Positions 7,683 to 15,772 of a DNA stretch of 64,000 bases are shown one piece after another. The notes below the pieces were generated by a model. That model made no database searches, was not told where the DNA came from, and saw only the letters and a program-made list of their open reading frames with translations. Positions within the stretch are counted from its first letter, which is position 1; every line of letters starts with the position of its first letter. This DNA comes from Butyrivibrio sp. MC2013. GTDB taxonomy: Bacteria > Bacillota > Clostridia > Lachnospirales > Lachnospiraceae. The stretch is from NCBI RefSeq assembly GCF_000424585.1, contig NZ_KE384211.1:62001-126000 (forward strand), given 5' to 3'. Position numbers and translations under genes: made by a program.

Positions 7683-8795
7683 ATAAGAGCCCTGGGGGCT
7701 GATATAGCCTTTTAGCTGCATCATTGTAAGAAGAGGCAGTAATTCGGATGCCTTGCAGTTAATACCTGATAGTGAGAGTTTTTCCAGGATCTGGGATGAG
7801 GACATAGGATAGATATCCATCACAGATAATACAGCTTTTTCCATGTCAGTCAGATGAATGGCAGGAGACGAGGCTTCATTAGTCCTCACTTTTTGCGCAC
7901 TATCATCCTTTTTATCCCCATCAAGACCTGTGAAAAAGCTCTCTTTGATATCATTCACACAAGTAGCGATACCGGCGCCTTGTCTTATCAGGTCATTGCA
8001 GCCGTCGCTGATTCTGTCAGTGATCCTGCCGGGTACTGCAAATATCTCTCGACCTTGTTCGAGGGCCATATCTACAGTGATAAGTGTACCTGACTTTTTT
8101 CTGGCTTCTACTACAAGTACAGCATCAGACAGTCCGGATATTATCCTGTTTCTCACAGGGAAAAAGCCTCTTTGGGGCATTGTTCCCGGAGGGTATTCTG
8201 AGATTATACCTCCTCCTTTTTTTAATTCCTCATATAGCTCTCTGTTATCTGCGGGATAGCAGATATCTACTCCGCAGCCAAGGACCGCAAAAGATCTGCC
8301 TGATACAGACAGTGCTGCTTTTTGGCTGATCCCGTCAACACCCATGGCCATCCCGCTTATGATCTGAATACCAGATTCGGCAAGACCCATGCCAAATTCT
8401 CTTGCGGCGAACCTGCCGTATTCACTGCACATCCTGGCTCCTATTATGGCTACAGATGGGTATGACTCCAACGGGAGCTCACCAAGGAGATATAAAGATG
8501 CAGGAGGATCGGGAATATTACGAAGCTTGGATGGAAATTCATCGGATATGAAAGGTATGATGCGTATTCCCTTTTTGCGCATTTCTTTGTAGCTCTCTGC
8601 GGCATCAAAGCATTTCCTTTTACTTATAAAGTTTCCAAGAGCTCCTGCACTCATATAATTCTTTAGTACATCTTCACCTAGTCTTGATATCTCTTCAATA
8701 TCTCCGTATCTGTCATATAATTTGAATAATGTCCTCTTGCCAAAGCCTTCTATAGAGGCCAGCATATGAAAACATATCTCTTCTTTGACTGTCAT
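7671..8795 (-). CDS. dprA: DNA-processing protein DprA (Smf)
   Basis: DprA loads RecA on incoming single-stranded DNA during transformation. The 374-residue protein has an N-terminal helix-hairpin-helix-like part (SIEGFGKRTLFKLYDRYG), the Rossmann-fold core with GARMCSEYGRFAA, GMAMGVDGISQKAAL, VLGCGVDICYPADN, and FPVRNRIISGLSDAVLVVEA, and a C-terminal winged-helix domain. The start has AAAGGAT seven bases upstream. The last four codons and the stop lie inside a 145-bp repeat, so the exact C-terminus was probably set by an insertion. It is 30 bases downstream of comM, a frequent pair. Confidence 0.93.
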   Translation of the reverse strand: MTVKEEICFHMLASIEGFGKRTLFKLYDRYGDIEEISRLGEDVLKNYMSAGALGNFISKRKCFDAAESYKEMRKKGIRIIPFISDEFPSKLRNIPDPPASLYLLGELPLESYPSVAIIGARMCSEYGRFAAREFGMGLAESGIQIISGMAMGVDGISQKAALSVSGRSFAVLGCGVDICYPADNRELYEELKKGGGIISEYPPGTMPQRGFFPVRNRIISGLSDAVLVVEARKKSGTLITVDMALEQGREIFAVPGRITDRISDGCNDLIRQGAGIATCVNDIKESFFTGLDGDKKDDSAQKVRTNEASSPAIHLTDMEKAVLSVMDIYPMSSSQILEKLSLSGINCKASELLPLLTMMQLKGYISPQGSYYIK

Positions 8796-8825
8796 TTTAC
8801 AGATCCTTTCTGATTGTTTAATGTA

Positions 8826-10388
8826 TTATTCCATATAGCTTTTCTGTCTGGGATCGTTCATTCGATAGCAGGCAGCTTCAGCAAGATGGCATTCCTGTAT
8901 ATTCTCGGACCCGTCAAGGTCTGCGATGGTCCTGGCTACTTTGATGATCCTGTGATAGGCTCTGGCTGACAGGTCCATGGATGCGTAGAGTTTCTCCATA
9001 AACCTTCTCTCAGAGGGACCAAATTTGCAGTATTTCTCAATGTCCCTGGGGGTCATTTCCGAGTTAAAAGATATATTGGCATCCTTAAACCTCAGCTTTT
9101 GGATCTCTCTTGCCTTTAGGACCCTTTGCCTGATGCTGCTGCTGGATTCAGATGCGGTGCTTCCTCCCGATAGCTCTATATAGTCAACCTTTGGTGCATC
9201 AATGCTCAGATCTATCCTGTCCAGCAAGGGGCCGGACAGATGGCCCATGTAGTTATTTATCTGCTTCTGGCTGCAGCGGCATTTGCCTCTATCGGGATAA
9301 TGACCGCAGGGACAGGGATTCATGGCTGCGATGAGCATGAACGCAGCAGGATAAGAATAGTTGCCGGCAGCACGTGCTATATTGATCTTATGGTCTTCTA
9401 AGGGCTGTCTCATGATATCCAGGGTAGTTCTGGAGAACTCTGCGATTTCATCAAGAAAGAGTACTCCTCTATGAGATAGAGATATTACTCCGGGCCTTGG
9501 AATCTTGCCGCCGCCTGTGAGCGCAGAGGCTGTAATTGAATGATGAGGAGCTTCAAAGGGCCTTTTGGTGATCAGGGCTTTTCCCGGGGGCATAAGACCT
9601 GCAACGCTGTAAATTGTTGATACTTCAAGACTTTCTTCAAGTGAAAGAGGAGGGAGTATTCCCGGCAATCTTTTGGCTATCATGCTTTTACCTGCTCCCG
9701 GCGGCCCTATCATGAGCACATTATGAAAGCCGGCTGCAGCAATCTCCATAGCCCGCTTTAGTGCTGATTGCCCATATATATCTGCAAAGTCCAGATTGTC
9801 ATCACCTTCTTCATCTGCAAAGATCCTATCTATGTCTACTTTGGCAGGGGGGATCAGTCTGTCTCTTTCCTTTGCATCTGAATTAAGATAAGCGATGCAT
9901 TCTGTTAGATTTCTGACACCTATTATCCTGGCGTCTTCTGCGCAGACGGCACCTTCCATTGCATTGTCATAGGGCAGGATACAGGTTTTGATTCCGCTTT
10001 CTATCGCCTTCCTGATCATTGGCAGTACTCCGCTTACAGCCCTGACTTCTCCGTCCAGGCCCAGCTGACCTATGATAAAGCAGCCCTCAAGCGATTCCTT
10101 TTCTATTTCACCCATACAGGCCAGGATACCTACTGCCACAGGAAGATCTATGCTAACGCCTTCCTTTCTCAGATCCGCAGGAGAGAGGTTTACTGTGATC
10201 CTGCTGGGCGGAATCTTGATCCCTGAATTCTTGAGAGCCACCTTGACTCTTTCCTGGGCTTCCCTGACTTCCGCGCCGGGCAGCCCCACCATATTAAAAG
10301 ATGGCAGGCCTTGAGATACATCGATCTCAACACCTATCAGATAACTGTTGATGCCATGTATGGCACCTGCTGTGATAGTACTGAACAT
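8826..10388 (-). CDS. comM: YifB/ComM family Mg-chelatase-like AAA ATPase
   Basis: ComM is a hexameric branch-migration helicase helping integrate transformed DNA. The ATG at 10388 is preceded by AAAGGAG with seven bases of spacing and gives MFSTITAGAIHGINSYLIGVEIDVSQG, the standard family start; the frame extends 21 codons further but without a binding site. The 520-residue product has the Lon-like N-terminal domain, Walker A GPPGAGKSM, Walker B VLFLDEIAEF, the NPCPCG zinc-finger-type segment and the C-terminal Mg-chelatase domain. It is the first gene of a comM-dprA reverse unit. Confidence 0.93.
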   Translation of the reverse strand: MFSTITAGAIHGINSYLIGVEIDVSQGLPSFNMVGLPGAEVREAQERVKVALKNSGIKIPPSRITVNLSPADLRKEGVSIDLPVAVGILACMGEIEKESLEGCFIIGQLGLDGEVRAVSGVLPMIRKAIESGIKTCILPYDNAMEGAVCAEDARIIGVRNLTECIAYLNSDAKERDRLIPPAKVDIDRIFADEEGDDNLDFADIYGQSALKRAMEIAAAGFHNVLMIGPPGAGKSMIAKRLPGILPPLSLEESLEVSTIYSVAGLMPPGKALITKRPFEAPHHSITASALTGGGKIPRPGVISLSHRGVLFLDEIAEFSRTTLDIMRQPLEDHKINIARAAGNYSYPAAFMLIAAMNPCPCGHYPDRGKCRCSQKQINNYMGHLSGPLLDRIDLSIDAPKVDYIELSGGSTASESSSSIRQRVLKAREIQKLRFKDANISFNSEMTPRDIEKYCKFGPSERRFMEKLYASMDLSARAYHRIIKVARTIADLDGSENIQECHLAEAACYRMNDPRQKSYME

Positions 10389-10689
10389 ATTACGACTCCT
10401 TTCGTTATTTGGATCAGCATCATGCTTTTGAGCATACGAAAACAAACGCACCCGTACGCTGCGAAAAAACGTTTATTTATTCATGGAAAAAACTATCTGT
10501 GAACACAGATTGTCACCAGAAAATAAGATTGTGATTTTCACCCACGCAAATATAGCATAAAATATATTTAGTATCAAGGGGGGGGATTTTCCGGCTTTTA
10601 AGACAGTTTTAAGATTGCATATATATAATCGCTGATGTAGAGGTGAATGCTGCGAATTTACACTACGGTGAGGAGATATTTGATCTGTC
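10389..10689. promoter_or_regulatory. Divergent regulatory interval comM / transporter operon
   Basis: This 301-base interval has no gene. It contains a perfect operator-like dyad ATCTGTGAACACAGAT at 10495-10510 (7-bp arms, AA centre), an eight-G run at 10578-10585 and a TATAAT at 10624-10629 that could serve the forward transporter operon, though I see no good -35 for it. AGGAG at about 10672 precedes the first permease with an unusually long spacing. A catabolite- or sugar-responsive repressor site is a possible reading of the dyad. Confidence 0.35.
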
Positions 10690-11571
10690 ATGAATAAACT
10701 TAAGGCGAAAATGACCAGGGACAGACTTGTTTCTTACGCCTTTCTTGCCCCAAGCTTATTGGGAGTACTGATTTTTTACGGGGCACCATACGGCGTTGTA
10801 GTATATTTTTCCCTTGTTAATAATCCCATACAAAACGTATTCGTTGGTTTTGATAATTTTGCAAGAGTGATAGCTAATCATGCTTATAATCAGGCGCTGG
10901 GCAATACACTGCGGTTTTCTGCAGTTGCTGTACCTCTTGCAGTTATACTATCCCTTTTCCTGGCTCTTATCATGGAGTCCAGGATTCCTGCAAAGAGTGT
11001 GTTCAGGACCATGTTCCTCTCGCCTATGGTAGTGCCCATTGCTTCCATAGTGCTGATCTGGCAGGTCATGTTCAATTATAACGGCCTTACCAATAAGATA
11101 CTTGGCGCTCTTATTGGGATGCCACCTGTTGACTGGCTCAAGTCTTATCAGGCTCCTTTTGTTATCCTGGTCCTATTTCTATGGAAGAGCCTGGGATACA
11201 ATATGATCCTATTTATGTCAGCGCTGTCCAATATACCTGAAGAGATGTATGAAGTAGCTTCTCTTGAAGGTGCTGACAAGCTGCAGCTGCTTTTTATGAT
11301 CAAGATCAGATATATTTCACCGACCATTATTTTTACAGCTCTTATGAGTCTGATCAATTCCTTTAAGGTATTCAGAGAGATATACCTGATGACGGGCAAG
11401 CATCCTCATGAAGCTCTATATATGCTGCAGCATTATATGAACAATATGTTCGAGACCCTGGATTATCAGAATCTTTCAGCAGCTGCCATACTTATGTCAT
11501 TGGCAGTGGCTGCGATCGTGGCTGTCCTTTTTGTCATCGAATCAAGAATAGGAAGGGATATGGAAGAATAA
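10690..11571 (+). CDS. Carbohydrate-type ABC permease, MalF/LacF/UgpA family
   Basis: Inner-membrane permease half of a CUT1-type importer. The 293 residues show six membrane spans beginning at LVSYAFLAPSLLGVLIFYGAPY, and the EAA loop EEMYEVASLEGADKLQLLFMIKIRYISP near residues 190-217, which docks to the ATPase. Family length is typical. Its stop overlaps the next ATG by one base (TAATG), so the two permeases are translationally coupled. No ATP-binding subunit is in the operon; in Firmicutes a shared MsmK-like ATPase elsewhere often serves such systems. The sugar, if it is a sugar, cannot be told from the permeases. Confidence 0.9.
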   Translation: MNKLKAKMTRDRLVSYAFLAPSLLGVLIFYGAPYGVVVYFSLVNNPIQNVFVGFDNFARVIANHAYNQALGNTLRFSAVAVPLAVILSLFLALIMESRIPAKSVFRTMFLSPMVVPIASIVLIWQVMFNYNGLTNKILGALIGMPPVDWLKSYQAPFVILVLFLWKSLGYNMILFMSALSNIPEEMYEVASLEGADKLQLLFMIKIRYISPTIIFTALMSLINSFKVFREIYLMTGKHPHEALYMLQHYMNNMFETLDYQNLSAAAILMSLAVAAIVAVLFVIESRIGRDMEE

Positions 11572-12614
11572 TGATAAATAAAAGCCATTCCGGGCTGCCA
11601 TACAGGGAATGTATTATCGAGAGAGCTCCCAAAAGGGAGGATGTCTCAAAAGATGTCAGACGATACTCTAAAAAAGAGATTGAAGAAGAGGTAGCAAGAT
11701 ACAGGCAATATATAATCAGTCACAGGCTGGGGAAGAAAATGTCTGTAATAATGACTATCCTTGGAACTATGGTTTGCGGGCTATTTGCAGTGATGTTCCT
11801 TTTGCCTTTGATACTGACATTTACCAATTCCTTTATGGGCCCCGAAGAGATAACAGCCGATTACGGCTCTATATTTTCCACCAGCAGTTATGGCGGCAAG
11901 GTATTTGTCTCCAAAACAGTGGAGCTTAAGTTCATACCTGACAGAGTGACTTTATCACAGTATTTTACAGTACTGCTCAAAAGTCCTGAGTATCTGGAGA
12001 AATTCTGGAACTCAATGATATATACAGTGCCCATAGTGGTATTCCAGCTGATAGCTGCATCCATGGCATCCTATGGCTTTGCCAAATATCCATCAAAGAG
12101 AAAGAATGTACTATTCTTTTTCTATACCATCATAATGATGATGCCATATCAGGTCACGCTGGTACCTAACTATCTGGTAGCTAATTTCTTTCATCTGGTA
12201 GACAGCTCATGGGCAATATGGCTGCCCGGTATATTCAGTCCTTTTGCGGTATATCTTCTCACCAAGTATATCAGGAGGATACCAAAGGCAATATTTGATG
12301 CTGCAAGGATAGACGGAGCAGGAGAATGGCAGGTATACAGACAGATAGTACTTCCCCTGTGTAAGGGCGCGCTGGCATCAGCAGCTATTCTTATATTCAT
12401 AGATTACTGGAATATGGTAGAACAGCCGCTGATACTATTGACAGATGAATATAAGTATCCGTTGTCGGTATTTTTGTCCCAGATCAATCAGGGAGAGATA
12501 TCCCTTGCGTTTGCGGTTGCTGTTATATATATGGTGCCGCCTCTACTGGTATTTCTCTATGGAGAAGAGTATCTGGTAAACGGTATTGTTTATCAGGGAG
12601 GAGTCAAAGGCTAG
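11571..12614 (+). CDS. Carbohydrate-type ABC permease, MalG/LacG family
   Basis: Second permease of the importer. The 347 residues are longer than the usual 275-300 because of an N-terminal cytoplasmic extension of about 55 residues (charged, RYSKKEIEEEVARYRQY) and an extra loop of about 35 residues after the first span (EEITADYGSIFSTSSYGGKVFV). The EAA motif PKAIFDAARIDGAGEWQVYRQIVLP lies near residues 240-265. It overlaps the first permease by one base and is followed after 73 bases by the HlyD-like gene. The extensions are unusual and could be contacts with the accessory proteins of this operon. Confidence 0.88.
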   Translation: MINKSHSGLPYRECIIERAPKREDVSKDVRRYSKKEIEEEVARYRQYIISHRLGKKMSVIMTILGTMVCGLFAVMFLLPLILTFTNSFMGPEEITADYGSIFSTSSYGGKVFVSKTVELKFIPDRVTLSQYFTVLLKSPEYLEKFWNSMIYTVPIVVFQLIAASMASYGFAKYPSKRKNVLFFFYTIIMMMPYQVTLVPNYLVANFFHLVDSSWAIWLPGIFSPFAVYLLTKYIRRIPKAIFDAARIDGAGEWQVYRQIVLPLCKGALASAAILIFIDYWNMVEQPLILLTDEYKYPLSVFLSQINQGEISLAFAVAVIYMVPPLLVFLYGEEYLVNGIVYQGGVKG

Positions 12615-12687
12615 TTTCAGATATTATTGACAACGGGTTTTGCTGATAAGTGATAAGACAATAATCAAAAGGGGAAATCATTAAGTC

Positions 12688-14670
12688 ATGAAAAGAAAAG
12701 CTAACGATAATGATATTAAAAACAAGGTTTTGGATACTATCAGTATTGATAGCGCGGACGAGAACAAAAGTGAAGAAAAAGTTCAAATGACTGCAAGCAG
12801 CCATATTGAAGATGAAGAATATCCTGTAGTGACAAGTGAAGCTGAAAATATTCAGAAAAACGCAGATGATCAGATCTATAGTGAGGATGATCTGGAAGAA
12901 GCTCTTGATGCCGAAGCCAAAAAGCTTTCAAAGAAGAGAAGGGTAAAATATGAGAATATTCCTGATGGCATGACCAGGCAGGAATATATCACCATGAAGA
13001 GAAAGGACAAGATCAAGAACTTTACGATCCTCTTTCTGGTGATACTGCTTCTCCTTACCTTCTTTTCCAATACAATAAGAAATATGACTCTGCCCATGGT
13101 GGCAACTGCCTATGTACAGGACGGGCGCATATCTCCACAGATCAGAGGCAGCGGTACTGCTGATGCAGGCCAGCCCTATAATGTAGTCCTGTCAGAATCA
13201 AGGACCATAGAGCTTCTGGATGTAAAGGTAGGAAGCGAAGTAAAGGCCGGAGATACCATCTGTACACTGGAAGACAGCCAGTCAACAGAGCTGACAGACG
13301 CGGAAAATGCTGCTCAGCAGGCCAAGGATGCTTATGAGCTTGCAATGTTTGATACCAGCATACCTGCTGCAGATGTACAGGCTATAAGGGCAGGGGGAGA
13401 GATCTCACTTGACAGCTATATCACTCAGATGGGTCAGGCCAATTCCGCTTATAATCTGGCTCTTAAGGATGATACCGATGTACAGGCAGGCATAGATATG
13501 CTCCAGTATGAAAAGACTATCGCAGGCCTTTATGTGACTGCCAATAATGATCATGACAATCCTGCTGCCGGTTCTACCACAATGTCTGATGCTGATATCA
13601 AGTACCAGCTTACAAGGCTGGATACTCAGATATCCGAGGGGGAGAAGGACGTAACTGACCTTTCTGCCAAGAAGGAAGAGCTGCTGGCTCTGGTACAGAG
13701 CTATACAGAAAAGATTGACGGCGGTGCTACGCTGTCCGAGTCTGAACAGAGCAGCTATATCAGTGCTCAGATAGAGCTTGATGATGTGATAGGTCAGCTC
13801 TATGTGGCAGAATCCAAGCTAAATGCTGCCAGTGATGAGAAGATCAAGCTTACCGACTTTGGCAATCTGGAAGAGAGAAATGCAGCTTATTATGACGGCA
13901 GGATCGAATCTGAGAACCAGCACAAAAAAGAAACAGCCCTTGTTTTGGAGAATGCAACAAGACAAAGAGATGAGATCCTGGCCAAGATCAAGGCTGAGAT
14001 AGGTCTCATATCCCTGAGAAAAGCCTATACAGATGCCAAGGATAAGGCAGATAAATTAAAGAGCAAGGTCATAGATACAAAGGTTACTGCTCCTCAGGAC
14101 GGCGTTATCACTGCAATCAACTATCATGCAGGAGAAACAGTACCTCAGGGAGAGACTCTCTGCTCCATACAGCTCTCAGGTACTGATATTACAGTTAGCT
14201 TTAATGTATCAGCCGATCAGGCAAGAAAGGTCAAGGTAGGAATGGAGGCACAGCCTCAGAACGCATGGTATTACGACCAGTTCAAGGCTACTCTGATCTC
14301 CATCACCAATGATCCTGAGAATCCTTCCTCCTCAAGGAGGCTGAATTTTAAGGTGGAATGCCCTGATATAGCTGCAGGAGATTCTGTTTCTCTGACTCTG
14401 GGAGAGCAGGGAGCAGACTATGACATGGTAGTGCCCAACTCGGCTATCAAGGAGGATAACAGCGGCAAGTTCATCCTGATCATAGAGAGCAGGAATTCAC
14501 CTCTTGGCAACAGATATATTGCCAGACGAGCTGATATCCAGGTACTTGCCTCAGATGACATCAATTCAGCCATCAGCGGCAGCTTTGAGAACTATTCCTA
14601 TGTGATCACTACTGCCAGTGGCCCTGTTAAATCCGGAGACCAGGTGAGATTATCGGAGAGTGATCTGTGA
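12688..14670 (+). CDS. HlyD/RND-type adaptor-like protein with long cytoplasmic tail, 660 aa
   Basis: Membrane-fusion-like protein of a Gram-positive cell. An acidic then basic cytoplasmic segment of ~110 residues precedes one membrane span (NFTILFLVILLLLTFFSNTI, 111-130). Outside the membrane are a lipoyl-like half (NVVLSESRTIELLDVKVGSEVKAGD), a long alpha-helical coiled-coil hairpin and the second lipoyl half (DTKVTAPQDGVITAIN, then HAGETVPQGETLCSI), followed by a beta-barrel domain. In known systems such adaptors bridge a permease to partners outside the membrane. Here it sits between sugar-type permeases and a MacB-like protein in one operon, an uncommon neighbourhood. AGGGGAAATCATTAAGTC gives a weakly spaced ribosome site. 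Confidence 0.8.
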   Translation: MKRKANDNDIKNKVLDTISIDSADENKSEEKVQMTASSHIEDEEYPVVTSEAENIQKNADDQIYSEDDLEEALDAEAKKLSKKRRVKYENIPDGMTRQEYITMKRKDKIKNFTILFLVILLLLTFFSNTIRNMTLPMVATAYVQDGRISPQIRGSGTADAGQPYNVVLSESRTIELLDVKVGSEVKAGDTICTLEDSQSTELTDAENAAQQAKDAYELAMFDTSIPAADVQAIRAGGEISLDSYITQMGQANSAYNLALKDDTDVQAGIDMLQYEKTIAGLYVTANNDHDNPAAGSTTMSDADIKYQLTRLDTQISEGEKDVTDLSAKKEELLALVQSYTEKIDGGATLSESEQSSYISAQIELDDVIGQLYVAESKLNAASDEKIKLTDFGNLEERNAAYYDGRIESENQHKKETALVLENATRQRDEILAKIKAEIGLISLRKAYTDAKDKADKLKSKVIDTKVTAPQDGVITAINYHAGETVPQGETLCSIQLSGTDITVSFNVSADQARKVKVGMEAQPQNAWYYDQFKATLISITNDPENPSSSRRLNFKVECPDIAAGDSVSLTLGEQGADYDMVVPNSAIKEDNSGKFILIIESRNSPLGNRYIARRADIQVLASDDINSAISGSFENYSYVITTASGPVKSGDQVRLSESDL

Positions 14671-15770
14671 TTATGAAAGATAAAAAGCTTAGTATCAGAG
14701 CCGGAAAGCTGTTAAAGAAAATACGTGAGCTCTTTTGCCTTGCCAGGTTCAGGATGATAGTTTTGCCTATACTTATAATGATATGTATCATCCTGACCCT
14801 TGTAAGAGGCGCTATCATCAGATCCATGCTGGATCAAAACGCGTATATGAGCTGGGACAGTCATAAGAGCTATGGCCAGGTTACTGCTTTTTTTGCCGAG
14901 AAGGCCATGTTGAGCGCCGGCAGCATCAAAGAGATCGAATACAATCTGGACAAGGCCATGACTGAGAACTCCATTAAATCCGAAAACGGAGAGAGGCTCT
15001 TTAAGGACTGCTATTCGGCTATAGATAATGTCAATGTAGGCAGCACCGGCAAGACTTCAAATGTGAGAGCAGTAGGAGTAGGCGGAGACTTTTTCCTTTT
15101 CCATGAGCTGAAGCTGGTAAATGGGTCATTTTTTGACAAGGACAATGAAATGAAGGATCTCATAGTGATAGATGAGGACCTGGCCTGGTCATTGTTTGGA
15201 TCTGACGACGTGCAGGGCAAGACCGTTTTGATCAATGATATTCCCCATATTATCAGCGGCGTGGTGGCAAGGCAAAGGGGCAGGATATCAGATGCTGCGG
15301 GACTGGACAGGAGTGTTATTTATATGTCATATGAAAGCCTCTATGCCATGAATGAAACTCCCGTAGGTGCTTTTGAAGTAATGCTGCCTGAAAAAGTAGA
15401 CGGCTTTGGTATGAGGATTGTCAGTGACAAGCTGGATTATGATGAAAGCGATATGACCATTGTAGACAACAGAAACAGGTTTGGCCTTTCGGAAATGGTC
15501 AAAGTATTTTTATCTTTTCCTTCCAGGTCAATGCAGCTGACGGATTATAAGCTTCCCTACTGGGAAAACATTGCAAGAGCAGCAGAGGACATCATAAGCA
15601 TATTACAGATTTTTATTTTAGCTTCCATGGTCCTTGCCTTTGCAGATGCTTTTTCCATAGGTGTAGTGATATATCGTAACAAAGGTTTTACTGCAAGATC
15701 TATTATTAACGGCATTGCAGATAAAGTATATGCATGGCAGTCAAAGAGACGCCCTGCGGAAAGCGAGTGA
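14667..15770 (+). CDS. MacB/FtsX-like extracellular-core protein, two membrane spans, 367 aa
   Basis: The start is a GTG overlapping the previous stop (GTGA); an ATG six bases later is the alternative. After one N-terminal span (FRMIVLPILIMICIILTLVRG, about 27-47) comes a ~250-residue extracellular domain with the MacB periplasmic-core pattern: VRAVGVGGDFFLFHELKLVNGSFF, then DLIVIDEDLAWSLFG, then GKTVLINDIPHIISGVV. One hydrophobic span follows near residue 310. A full MacB/FtsX permease has four spans, so the three C-terminal ones are reduced to one here, and no ATPase is adjacent. It may be a scaffold or a decayed permease; translational coupling to the adaptor argues for a joint function. 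Confidence 0.7.
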   Translation: MIMKDKKLSIRAGKLLKKIRELFCLARFRMIVLPILIMICIILTLVRGAIIRSMLDQNAYMSWDSHKSYGQVTAFFAEKAMLSAGSIKEIEYNLDKAMTENSIKSENGERLFKDCYSAIDNVNVGSTGKTSNVRAVGVGGDFFLFHELKLVNGSFFDKDNEMKDLIVIDEDLAWSLFGSDDVQGKTVLINDIPHIISGVVARQRGRISDAAGLDRSVIYMSYESLYAMNETPVGAFEVMLPEKVDGFGMRIVSDKLDYDESDMTIVDNRNRFGLSEMVKVFLSFPSRSMQLTDYKLPYWENIARAAEDIISILQIFILASMVLAFADAFSIGVVIYRNKGFTARSIINGIADKVYAWQSKRRPAESE

Positions 15771-15772
15771 AT

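Noticed and set aside
12688-15770. A standard MacAB-type export operon
   Set aside because: The ATPase is absent, the MacB-like protein is truncated to two spans and the flanking genes are importer components.
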